In this document: positions 32,544 to 42,456 of the stretch, in pieces | How the letters are laid out: every line of letters begins with the position of its first letter | Position numbering within the stretch: position 1 is the first letter of the stretch | NCBI GenBank assembly: GCA_017893485.1 | Contig: CM030363.1 | Span: 83,058,230-83,122,229 of the forward strand | Reading direction: 5' to 3' | DNA from: Hemerocallis citrina | Taxonomy: Eukaryota > Streptophyta > Magnoliopsida > Asparagales > Asphodelaceae | DNA: 64,000 nucleotides | Program-made: the position numbers and the translations under genes | The notes under the pieces: generated by a model | Database searches by the model: none | What the model was told of the DNA's origin: nothing | What the model saw: only the letters and a program-made list of their open reading frames with translations

Positions 32544-35141
32544 TAAAAAAAATACTCCGCAGTTCCGGTGTGTTTTCAAAAAGGCGATTTTTCAAAAATT
32601 GCTTCCTCTCCGACCATCTCCCTCCAGATCCGGCCGATTCTTTCCTTTTCGACCCAACTCCCCTTCATTAAACTTGATCAGCTCGCTCTCCTCTCTCGAC
32701 CCATCTCCTTGTTTGCTTCTCTCTCCGCAGTTCCGGTGGCCGACCCTTTCCATCGACGCCCCTCCTCCATCTCTCTCCTCTCAGTCTCGCCTCCCCTCGG
32801 TGCGCTCAGAGTGGCTCACCCCTTCCCCGGAGGATTTTGAGCTCGTTCATCTATAGGTTTTGCTTCAAGGGGGTAGGTTCCTACCAGTTGTCGATTGTCG
32901 ATCGCTTCTAGGAGAAGGCTCCAGGGCGACCCTACTCCGGCCACGCTACAGTTCACCCTTTCACTGCGAGTATTACTGCTAGTGCCGCCGAGTTCCCAAC
33001 AGCTAGCTAGGAACTATCTTTTCGGCCCATCACTGTGAGTATACTGCTTTATTTTGGTGCTGAATTTTCTGGTTGTGGTCCTTCGGGTGTGTTGTTGGTC
33101 ATTGCTAGGGCGTTATGTTTCTTCTGTGTGCGACTTCGATTTCCCAGTGCCGAGGTTGTTCGAGTGGATCCATTATTATCTCTGGTTACTGTTCTTCCCC
33201 TCCCCCTACGGCTCCGTTCCGTCAGTGGTGGTTTTCACCTCTGTGCTGTGCCCTAAGCTACTGTTAGCCCAAGTCCGGTTAGCGCTGTTATTCTTCTCGT
33301 ATTCAACTATCTCTCCTTTCCTTTTCTCCCAATATTGAGGGAGTGTATGCCCTCCTTGGGTTGCTCTGGTTTGTTTATTTGGGTGTGGTGCTTGGGTGGG
33401 TTCGGAGCTGTTCTGGCCCTAGTTTTATAGAACAGTGCATTTTCCTTGTTGGTGTTTTTTTAGCATTCTGGGTCTGGTTTCAGCCATGAATCGCTCCAAG
33501 TATGAAGTTAGGTCTAACTATGTTGGGGAGTTTCAAGTATTGAAGAGTGCATCGTCTTCTCCGCTTATGGATAATTCCCTTCTTTCCCGGTGCTCTCCTA
33601 TCTCCTCCATTTCTCCCTCTTCTTGTAGGACCGACCCTCACGTGGTTTGTTTTAGATGCTTCCTTCCTGGACATTTTAAACGTGGGTGCGTGAATATGAT
33701 GAAGTGCATTTTCTATGATAAGTTTGGTCACTCGCGTAGTCGATGCTTTTCCCTCCAAAATCTACTTGGATTCCCCAAAGGGCACCTCTTACCAGCCAAA
33801 CTTCTCTCCTTTCTTAACTACCCCATTTTAAAGCACAAGCTCAATGCTAGTTTGGCAAGGAAGAGCAGACTTGTCTCTGATAAGGATCTCGACTCCTTGG
33901 CATTAGCGCCCTTACCAACCTTGTACTCCTCCACCTCTTCCATTGCCTATTGTGACGCGACCGCTAAGCTTCAGCATCCTAATATTGCTAACCTTTTTAA
34001 GGATCGTAAGGTGTATACGAAACTGGTTTCCTTCCCTCGGTTGAGTTATAACAAGGATCGTCCCCATTTCTCTTCGGTGGGAACTTCGTTGAGCTTGAGT
34101 CTGAAAAAAAATGAAGGTTTGTTTAAATCCTTTGTCTCTTATCGTTCTTGGTCTCGAAGTGAGACAGGTCTCGCTTTGCATCACCGCATTTCAGGCCCTC
34201 TGATGCATACTGCCAAGACTAATATTTTATATATGACACCCTCTTTACTTTATAATTTTCCTTGTTCTATGGTGTTCTCATCTCCCAATTTTTCGTCGCT
34301 CTCTATTCATTTTCCGGGATGCATCTTCTCGTTGTATCAAGATTTAGGAGTCCAATCTTGGACCAATCACCTCCTAATGGAGGTTTTGCGCAGCCTGCAC
34401 TCTTTCCCCCACAAGCTTTCCCTGATGCTTGATAACTCTTTGTTCTCTCGTTCTTCCTGTCTTATTAACTCCATCCCAATACCCTCATCAGTTGATTCCA
34501 GTCTGCTCTCTCCCTCTCCTTGCTTCGTCAAAGACGGAGCTAGTATGCCTGACCCTGCTGCAGTTTCGGGCCCATTGGTGGAGGTCATCCCCCCCACGTT
34601 TAAGCAGAAATACAATAAGAAAGTCTTTATTAATTTGCAGAATCGTGTGAGTGCTCGTATTCTGGCTAGAAAAGCAGCCCTTGTATCGGCTCCTCAGCTT
34701 GTGCACAGTTGAGTTTCGGCTTCTCCTCGCCATCCCGGTATAGGCTATCAGGCTAGCCTTTTTCCACGCTGCTAGAGTTCCCTTGAGCTGTTGTATCATT
34801 CTCCTCTCTCTTAGTCCAGCCTTCCCCTACTTAGCAGAGTGACAGGTCGAGTTTGGTGTTTCCGTGTGGGGGTGCGGCAGGGTGCTCCCGTTCATGCTCA
34901 CTCATCCTGGATTCTGCACAATCACCTTTTTCGGAGTGTTTTCTTCTTTTGTATCGCAAACCTTGTAGATGCGTGCTAATCAGTCAATTGTTTTTTGATT
35001 TCCTTGTTATTTGCTTCTCTCTGTTTTACAGCTTGTAAAACTATTGTAACTTTATTTGTAACTATTATGCTTTTATTGATTAATATATTTTTTAATGGCT
35101 GGAGCCTTTTGACTCTATCCGATATATCAACAAAAAAAAAG
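32544..35141 (+). mobile_element. LINE N: ORF1-only L1-type element (~2.6 kb)
   Basis: Inserted in the right LTR of M. The target sequence GATAACAA is duplicated at 32536-32543 and 35142-35149, and the element ends in a 9-bp A tail just before it; the uninterrupted target is seen in the left LTR near 27414. It consists of a G/C-rich 5' region with pyrimidine tracts, one ORF with zinc knuckles, and a 3' UTR of a few hundred bases. There is no endonuclease or full reverse transcriptase; a VGVRQGAPV phrase near 34858-34885 may be a scrap of it. It resembles 'half-L1' elements, mobilised in trans. Confidence 0.8.
33486..34712 (+). CDS. LINE N ORF1 protein (RNA-binding, zinc knuckles)
   Basis: Open frame from 33435; the Met at 33486 is a more likely start than the first Met at 33435, because the preceding codons look non-coding. 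Counting from 33435, a CCHC knuckle lies at residues 72-85 (CFRCFLPGHFKRGC) and a second at 91-104 with the second Cys replaced by Tyr. The rest is Ser/Leu-rich, with a short basic C-terminus (FKQKYNKKVF, RILARKAALV). Plant L1 ORF1 or gag-like proteins bind element RNA with such knuckles. The frame is open for ~410 codons, so the copy is fairly recent, but the lost Cys suggests decay has begun. Confidence 0.75.
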   Translation: MNRSKYEVRSNYVGEFQVLKSASSSPLMDNSLLSRCSPISSISPSSCRTDPHVVCFRCFLPGHFKRGCVNMMKCIFYDKFGHSRSRCFSLQNLLGFPKGHLLPAKLLSFLNYPILKHKLNASLARKSRLVSDKDLDSLALAPLPTLYSSTSSIAYCDATAKLQHPNIANLFKDRKVYTKLVSFPRLSYNKDRPHFSSVGTSLSLSLKKNEGLFKSFVSYRSWSRSETGLALHHRISGPLMHTAKTNILYMTPSLLYNFPCSMVFSSPNFSSLSIHFPGCIFSLYQDLGVQSWTNHLLMEVLRSLHSFPHKLSLMLDNSLFSRSSCLINSIPIPSSVDSSLLSPSPCFVKDGASMPDPAAVSGPLVEVIPPTFKQKYNKKVFINLQNRVSARILARKAALVSAPQLVHS

Positions 35142-35523
35142 GATAACAAAAATAAACTAATTTAGAAATTTCTTCAAAATATCATTCATACTAGATCTAA
35201 TTACAAAAGATGGGTTTATAGAGAAGAATCACATGCTCAGCCCGTGATTCCCTCACCCTGACACAGCTGATACCAGCCTCAACTGCCTATAATGACAGTG
35301 GGGCCCACTGACTCTTATCCCTCCACTCATAGGCTGCCAGTTGTAGCCTTCGAAGCCCATGAGAGATCAGAGGAGGACTGTATTACAAATTTACTACTAC
35401 TTTTGCAAATAAGACCCTCGAATACAAATATTCTCCTAGGGACTAATATAGAAACATCCAAGGACTGATACGTGAATGATTCTTCCCCTGCTTTCAGACA
35501 CAATTTTTGAACGAACTATATCA

Positions 35524-35910
35524 CATCCATTTGTGATCATTGTCTATTGCAGAGAACCGATCCACACCACTCTGTTATCTCCTTGAAGATAAACATCCAT
35601 ATGGGATCAAGTCTGCAATTTCTTTCACTACAAACGTAGCAGCACATGTTTCAAGTTCGAAGTATTTTCTCTATTAATAATCACGGCAAGTTTCCGGCAC
35701 TATTGTAGTTAGGAGAGAAGATTTTGGGAGTACTATAAAGTTACATCTCTTCCAGAAGATCCAATACAAAATATTTATACAGGGACTGCATTCACCTTTC
35801 TACCAATTTCATTCAAGTTAGACCTCTTAAGTCAGTGTCCTTTCTATGATATGGAAAATAAAATAGTGACTAATAATACTAAATTTATTAACCTTCTCTA
35901 GAATGTAAAA
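35524..35910 (-). other. right flank of gypsy M; possible host coding remnant
   Basis: A minus frame at about 35545-35640 reads ETCAATFVVKEIADLIPYGC, protein-like but short and followed by a stop. It may belong to the same locus as 27124-27313 on the other side of M. No family recognised. Confidence 0.3.
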
Positions 35911-36021
35911 TCTCTAATCTCTAATCTCTAATCTCTAATATTATAATGGGAGAAGCCCTTAGTATCATTTGTAAATATACCACTTTATTTGTAAATCTAC
36001 TATTTTATATGTATTGCACGT
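35911..36021 (+). mobile_element. Helitron, 5' part (continues at 61556)
   Basis: Starts with repeated TCTCTAA units (35911-35938), typical of plant Helitron 5' ends (5'-TC preceded by A), then ATTATAATGGGAG. The second half lies at 61556-61752, beyond element H. Total length without H is about 0.3 kb, so it is non-autonomous with no protein. Confidence 0.65.
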
Positions 36022-36612
36022 TGTTACCGCTAAATCTGGTGTGGAGGCAAACAGATAGTATTTGTGGATTCTTGGAAAACTTGAATAGCAAACCTGAAAC
36101 TTGTTCCGCCGGATTTTGACCGTTGACTCCCGCCGTTCATCTTCAAAAAGTGCGAGACACCGGGATTGATCCCGGCGATGCACCCTCCGACGCTCAAGTC
36201 AGTAATCAGGAATGATTATGAAAGAGCGTAAATTGGCAAAAGATTGATTACCTCTTTAATGGTGGTGGATGGAGGGTATTTATAGTCGCCTTGGGGATCA
36301 GATTAGGAATGTAATCCCTGTGATCAGATAAGGAATGTAATCCCTAATTCCCAGTGAAAGGATAGATATGAATCAGGGCCGTTGATTAGAATTAATCAGA
36401 AACCCTAATTCTACCCTGCTGGACCAGGTTCGGTGTGGATTGAAACCCACACCCAGTTGAGACAGATCCATTTTATGGGTTATTGGGCTTTGAATAAAGA
36501 CCCAGTTCTCTTTCAGACCCATTTGTAGGTGAAATTACCATTTTACCCCTAGGCTTTGAGATTCGTACTCGATTTGGACGATCCCGATTTAACCCCATTT
36601 TTAGCCATATCA
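36022..36612 (-). repeat. element H left (3') LTR
   Basis: TGTTACCGCTAAATC to AGCCATATCA; TATA box on minus (GACTATAAATACCC) at 36275-36288. Next to it the polypurine tract, minus GGGAGTGGGGGGCTCG (36613-36628). Confidence 0.93.
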
Positions 36613-36628
36613 CGAGCCCCCCACTCCC

Positions 36629-37050
36629 GAAGACTGAGCTGGATCAGCCTTTGAGGAGTAGTTTTACTGTTTCCATGGCTTGCGGGGTTGTATCGGAGTC
36701 CAACGGGGAGTTTCGAATCTTTGTATGAGGCAGTATGGTAATTTTCCAGGTTAGTTGCGTGCTCTAAGCTGTTTTAGAGCTCCTCCGATCTGCTGGCATT
36801 TTTCCTTAATTTTTACCTATTCTCCGGATTGCTTATTTAATTTTGCAAAGTGTTGATTCGTCATCCGGGGGTCTTAATCAACCATTCTAGGCAATAATTA
36901 CTTATTTCAGGGGCCCAAAATATTTCTCCGAATTTATAATTATTTCCTAAAATTTTTAACTAATTTTTCCGAATCTTTAATTATTTTTTCGCAATTTTTA
37001 AATAAATAAAACGGCTTTAATAAATAAAAATTAATTTATAATACCGAATT
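36629..37050 (-). other. element H non-coding 3' region
   Basis: Non-coding DNA between polypurine tract and repeat array, A/T-rich from 36830. Similar wording to G at 15480-15900, including the TTTTTCCGAAT-type A/T blocks. Confidence 0.6.
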
Positions 37051-37980
37051 ATGACGTGGCGCGATCTGGACCCTTTATCGTCGGTGAGCGCGCTTTTCTG
37101 GGGGATCGGACGATCTGTATGGGTCGGCTGGTATTTTCTCCGTATGTGGAGGTCGGTGCTTCGGTACCTCAGCTCGACTCCTCGGCAGCTCGGCTCGGAA
37201 TGCTGGGATCTGCCGAGCTGCGTGGCACGATCTTGAGCGTCCATCACGGCACGAATCACGAGGACGGGGTTCAGATCACGAGAAAACGTTATTTTGTCGT
37301 TTTGTGGACGTGGTGCGATCTGAGCCGTCCATCAAATTTTGACACGAATTTTGGAACGATCCGACGGTGAATCTGGCTCGGCAGAATTTTTTTCCATATG
37401 TGGAGGTCGGTACCTCGGTACCTCGGCTCGACTCCTTTTGCAGCTCGGCTCGGAGCGCTGGTATCTGCCGAGCTACGTGGCACGATCCTGAGCGTCCATC
37501 ACGGCGCGAATCACGAGGACGTGGTTCAGATCATGAGAAAACGTTATCTTGTCATTTTGTGGACGTGGCGCGATCTGAGCCGTCCATCAAGTTTTGACAT
37601 GAATTTTGGAGCGATCCGACGGTGAATCTGGCTTGGCAGAATTTTTCTCCATTTGTGGAGGTCGGTACCTCGGCACCTCGGCTCGGTAGCTAAGCAAGGC
37701 CAACCATGGGTTCGGCGGATCGCTCTTCCACCCAGTAGCTCAGTTACTTAGCCAAGCTGTTCGGTAGCTCGGCTATGCACCCTGGTGGCTGAGCGATGGA
37801 GTTGGGCATTTTGACGAGTTCTTGTCTTGAAATGTCGCCACCCTCCGACCCAGTAGCTCGGTTGCTTAGCCAAGCTGTTCAGTAGCTCGGCTATGCACTC
37901 CGGTGGCCGGCAGCTCGGAAGGAACGCGTGGCTAGATCTGGAGCACTCATCACGGTGTGAATCACGAGGACGGGGTTCAG

Positions 37981-40940
37981 TGTAGCGCCCCGAATTTCTA
38001 ATATGATATCGTAGAAAATACGTGGCACAATCCCAGCATCAACTTCAATGTAATAGTACACATAGCCCAAAAACACAAATAATTTTATTCCAAACATTTA
38101 TTACAACAATCTTTTTCAAACACAGCGGAAATACAAACACCTTGAATTACAACTCCTCTTTCTACAACACCTCTTTACAAATGTTTACACAAAGCTCTAT
38201 TACATCAGTTTAACTCAAATCTATCTCAAGCATCCAAGCCTCCAAACTCTAAGCAACAACCTGTAGCACATGAGGCTAGAGATGATCCCTAACCCCCAAA
38301 CTAAAGGGGTCAGCCATAAATGGTGTGAGTGACATAAACAAGAAACAACATAAATAAACAGTAAGCATGGATTCTTAAACAACATGTACTGACGAGAATA
38401 ACATACACTAATATGTATTGTGAAGTAAGAAAATGACAAAAAAACATGAAAACATCAAGTGTAGCTTAACGAAGTGGTAGAAGCAGAAAACAGGAAAAAC
38501 ACATGCCTAAAACCAAGTCAAGAAAACACAATTCTAGATGCAACTAATCCCACTACAGTGATGGGAAACAAGGTTCAGAATACTCAGTGAATAGGCGTCA
38601 CTGCCCTCGACGCGCAAGTATCAAGCAAGATGACTCGATAACAATAATCGGAGAATCATCTCCCTGCTGTGTATTCCACAAATAGGCCTTCCAGACCCTC
38701 GACGTGCAAATACACCCGATACATTCCGTGAATAGGTCTGCCGACCCTCAACACGCAAATGCAACCTGCATGCTCCGTGAATAGGCCAGTAGACCTTCGA
38801 CACGCGAACACCTAAATATCCTCCAATGGGACTAACATATCATGAGTCTATACTTACGTCGATTATTATCAAATACACCAAAAATTCTTATCTCTAGAGT
38901 TAGTGTATCCTGCTGGTTCGCAGAACTCCCACTCAACTCCTAGAGACCTCAATAAACCCATAACTCACTATTCCATCGTCAAACGATCAAAGGAGAAATC
39001 TCTCCACTCAACAAAACTCAAGTCTTTAATAAATTCCATAATCCAAATCCAACCATATCATATATTGAAAACGTATGTTCTATAGAAGAATGGTATTTAT
39101 AAGGGTAGGTTATAGATCCAAAACCTTTAAAGAAGTAGCTGTTTAAAGAACATCAAAATACCTTAGAAATGTATCAGGATCAGTCGACTGCAAAAGGGGC
39201 CAGTCGACTGTCCAGAGGGAAACTAACTTCTTTAAGAAATAAATCTGAGTTTCTACAGTCGACTGCAAAACTCACCAGTCGACTGTCCAGAGAGAAATTC
39301 CAACCTTTCTTTCAGAAAATATGCTGAGTGTCGTAAGTCGACTCGAAAGTCGTAGGTCGACTTACCAGAGAGAAAACTACAGTATCTTTAAAAGTAATCT
39401 GGGGACACCAGTCGACAGTAAAAGGTCTAAGTCGATTGTCCAGAACGAATTTTCAAGAAGCTAAAGACACAGCAGCTGGGTCGTATCAGTCGACTAAAAG
39501 GTCTGCCAGTCGACTGTCGGCCTACAGACTGCATAATTTTGGTTGTATATCAAAATTAGGGTTTTCCAAAGCAATCATTGTTTACAAAAATAATTTGAAT
39601 TTAGGTAAAAACGACAATCTCAAATAATCCTCATTGTGGATACATTTCCTCAAATCAACCAATATCTCAAAACTTAATTCTCATGTTCTAAATTCCAAAT
39701 TCTTTCATTAGGATTTCTCAATACTAAATATCTTCCACAACTCAAAACCAAATCTGATTTGTATTCACGAGATCCAGATGTTCATCCATCTGATCCCTTC
39801 TTATCATAACCATACTCAAATCTTAAACATGTTTTCAAGCAATAAAGAATTCATTAATCAATATCTACTAAACGTTCATAGATTTCACATACATAATACA
39901 ACGATAACCATTGCATCGTTCTCATACAAATACACTAAATAAACATACATGTCAAGCAAACAACAAAACAATCATTCACATAAATCAAATCACAAGACAA
40001 AGTTCATATCACTCACATTAGAAATAAAGAGATCCAACAAGAAAGCCCCTCTTTTGTGAGATCCAAAATCATCCACTTCAATCACCAAGAAAATATAAGA
40101 TATAACAAAACTTGTGTTGTGCAGCGAATGACGGCTGCACACCCTCTTTTATACAGGCCGGAATAAGGATTTAGGGTTTTAGAAATACATTTTCAAAATA
40201 GTCCTTCCAAAATATAACTTTACATATATAATCTTTTCTTAGTTAAAATAGGTTAACTAAATCAAAACTAAATCAAATCTTCTTATCACTGAGTTGTCCA
40301 TTAATCCAGCACAGCCGAGTAAATAAGAAAAATCCGGATTTACAACTCAGGGTGGCGATTTTGCACAAAAGCCCTCCCTTTTGTAATATTTGCAAATACA
40401 TCATAAAATATTCATAAAAATCCAGAAAAATCAGAAATAATATCTAATAATACATATTATATTTTCCAAATCAAAATATTTGACTTTTACTTTCTAGAAA
40501 AATATTTGCACAATATTCTACATAAATTCCATATTTGCAAAAACACCCTTTTTGTTTAAATCTTCACCAAATCGACTTTAAATAAAATCTAAATATATTT
40601 AAATTAAAATGATAACCATGAAGAACCAAAATATTAGTAAAAATGAATTTTCATAATTTATTTAAGATCCAAACGACTTTTACATAAAAGCCCCACCCTT
40701 TCGAGGTATTCATAAAATTAGTTTCTCTACTCAGAAAATCCCAAATTTTAGAATATATTCCATTATAATTAGGAGAATCTCCTAAAATATAAAAATTGGT
40801 TATTTACACCAAAAATATTTGCACGTGTTTCGCACGTGTAAAAAGATAAATCTTTAGAAAATATTTATTAAATTTCCAAAAAATCATTTTAATTCATTTT
40901 CAAATATTTAAAATAATATTTGAAAATACGGGGTTCTACA
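37981..40940 (-). mobile_element. element C: long non-coding TG...CA element in the H array (2,960 bp)
   Basis: Starts TGTAGCGCCCCGAATTTC, ends TACGGGGTTCTACA, exact duplication TTCAG (37976-37980 and 40941-40945). Same layout as A on the minus strand: TATAAAAGAGGG at 40141-40152, a GTGAGTG donor-like site near 40014, acceptor-like GTGCTACAG ending at 38261, AATAAAATTATTTG near 38080. Five pairs of GTCGAC palindromes at 39183-39515. A ~58-bp minisatellite with GTGAATAGGYCWGYAGACC wording lies at 38581-38815. The block at 38270-38340 is nearly the same as A at 4665-4735. No ORF of interest. Confidence 0.88.
40141..40152 (-). promoter_or_regulatory. TATA box of element C
   Basis: Minus TATAAAAGAGGG, ~790 bp inside the element, matching the TATA box of A. 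Confidence 0.6.
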
Positions 40941-42230
40941 TTCAGATCACGAGAAAACGTTATCTTGTCGTTTTGTGGGCGTGGCGCTATCTGAACTTTC
41001 CATCAAGTTTCGACGAATTTTGGAGCGATCCAACGGTGGTTCTGGCTCAGTAGAATTTTTCTCCATAATTGGAGGTTGGTACCTCGGCACCTCGGCTCGG
41101 TAGCTAAGCGAGGCCTACCATGGGTTCGGCGGATCGCTCTTCCACCCAGTAGCTCGGTTGCTTAGCCAAGCTGTTCGGTAGCTCGGCTATGCACCCTGGT
41201 GGTCGAGCTATGGAGTTGGGCAATTTGATGAGTTCTTGTCTTGAAACGTCGCCACCCTCCGACCCGGTAGCTCGGTTGCTTAGCCAAGCTGTTCGGTAGC
41301 TCGGCTATGCACTCCGGTGGCCAGCAGCTCGGAAAGAACGCGTGGCTAGATCTGGAGCGTTCATAACGGTGTGAATCACGAGGACGGGGTTCAGATCACG
41401 AGAAAACGTTATCTTTTCGTTTTGTGGGCATGGCGCTATCTGAACTGTCCATCAAGTTTCGACACGAATTTTGGAGCGATCCGACGGTGAATCTAGCTTG
41501 GCTGAATTTTTCTCCATATGTGGAGGTCGGTACCTCAGCACCTCGGCTCGGTAGCTAAGCGAGGCCTACCATGGGTTCGGCGGATCTCTCTTCCACCCAG
41601 TAGCTCGGTTGCTTAGCCAAGCTGTTCGGTAGCTCGGCTATGCACCCTGGTGGCCGAGCGATGGAGTTGGGCATTTTGACAAGTTCTTGTCTTGAAATGT
41701 CGCCACCCTCCGACCCAGTAGCTCGGTTGCTTAGCCAAGCTGTTCGGTAGCTCGGCTATGCACTCCGGTGGTCGGCAGCTCGGAAAGAATGCGTGGCTAG
41801 ATTTGGACCGTTCATAACGATGTGAATCACGAGGACGGGATTCAGATCACGAGAAAATGTTATCTTGTCATTTTGTGGGCGTGGCGCTATCTGAACTGTC
41901 CATCAAGTTTCAACACGAATTTTGAAGCGATCCGACGGTGGTTCTGGCTCGGCAGAATTTTTCTCCATATGTGGAGGTCGGTACCTCGGCACCTCGGCTC
42001 GGTAGCTAAGCGAGGCCTACCATGGGTTCGGCAGATCGCTCTTCCACCCAGTAGCTCGGTTGCTTAGCCAAGCTGTTCGGTAGCTCGGCTATGCACCCTG
42101 GTGGCTGAGCGATTGAGTTGGGCATTTTAACGAGTTCTTGTCTTGAACTGTCGTAACTCTCCGTTTTGGCATTTTGCCTTCTCTTAGTGGGCCTTTAAAT
42201 GCCTAAGTAAGCCCAAACATCGCTTTGAGG

Positions 42231-42237
42231 TTATAAA
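42231..42237 (+). promoter_or_regulatory. TATA box of the antisense gene in H
   Basis: TTATAAATTC followed ~25-40 bp later by C/T-rich sequence typical of plant transcription starts, and by the first long Met at 42457. It points opposite to H. Confidence 0.6.
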
Positions 42238-42456
42238 TTCTCACCCCCCTTCACCCCTTGGCTCATTTCCCATTTTTACTTCCTAGTTTTTACTTTTACT
42301 CTCAGTTTGCTCTGCTAGCGGCGATTTGTGCTCCAAGGTGGTTGCGCTAGCTGTCGCGTGGGCCAGGTGATTTCCGGTGATCTAATTTCTACCGTGAATG
42401 TCACTTCAAGGCTACGTCACATCAAGGTCTGCGTATTTGCCTTATACTTTTTAGAG

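Larger units (their letters stand above)
27314..35523 (-). mobile_element. M: Ty3/gypsy chromovirus-type retrotransposon, degenerate, with nested LINE N
   Basis: LTRs at 27314-27803 and at 32432-35523 (minus nested N), with CATCC at 27309-27313 and 35524-35528. Minus-strand order is gag, protease, reverse transcriptase, RNase H, integrase, then a chromodomain-like C-terminus, which is gypsy order. Primer site 32419-32430 (minus TGGTATTAGAGC) is an iMet variant; the polypurine tract (minus AAGGGGAAAGGGA) lies at 27804-27817. The left LTR terminus has lost its TG and aligns only loosely with TGTTACTGACCC of the right LTR, so that boundary rests mainly on the duplication. Many stops and frameshifts make it inactive. 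Length without N is about 5.6 kb, ordinary for chromoviruses. Confidence 0.87.
32432..35523 (-). repeat. element M right (5') LTR, split by LINE N
   Basis: Pieces 32432-32543 and about 35142-35523 together give ~490 bp, equal to the left LTR. Starts TGTTACTGACCC and ends CTATATCA. Confidence 0.85.
37051..42130. repeat. element H tandem array, 255-bp then 450-bp units
   Basis: Units anchored on TTCAGATCACGAGAAAACGT at 37270, 37525, 37976, 41390 and 41841 (the 37976 anchor is repeated at 40941 as target duplication of C). Spacings are 255, 451, 449 and 451 bp. The long units add a block with GCTTAGCCAAGCTGTTCGGT repeated twice. One more partial unit lies at 45780-46030, beyond the antisense genes. 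Confidence 0.9.

Noticed and set aside
32269..32856. 195-codon plus frame across the M gag and LINE N junction
   Set aside because: It runs antisense through M gag and crosses a known insertion point, so it is chance.
35911..35938. TCTCTAA repeats as interstitial telomere sequence
   Set aside because: The plant telomere unit is TTTAGGG/CCCTAAA; this heptamer differs and fits a Helitron 5' end.
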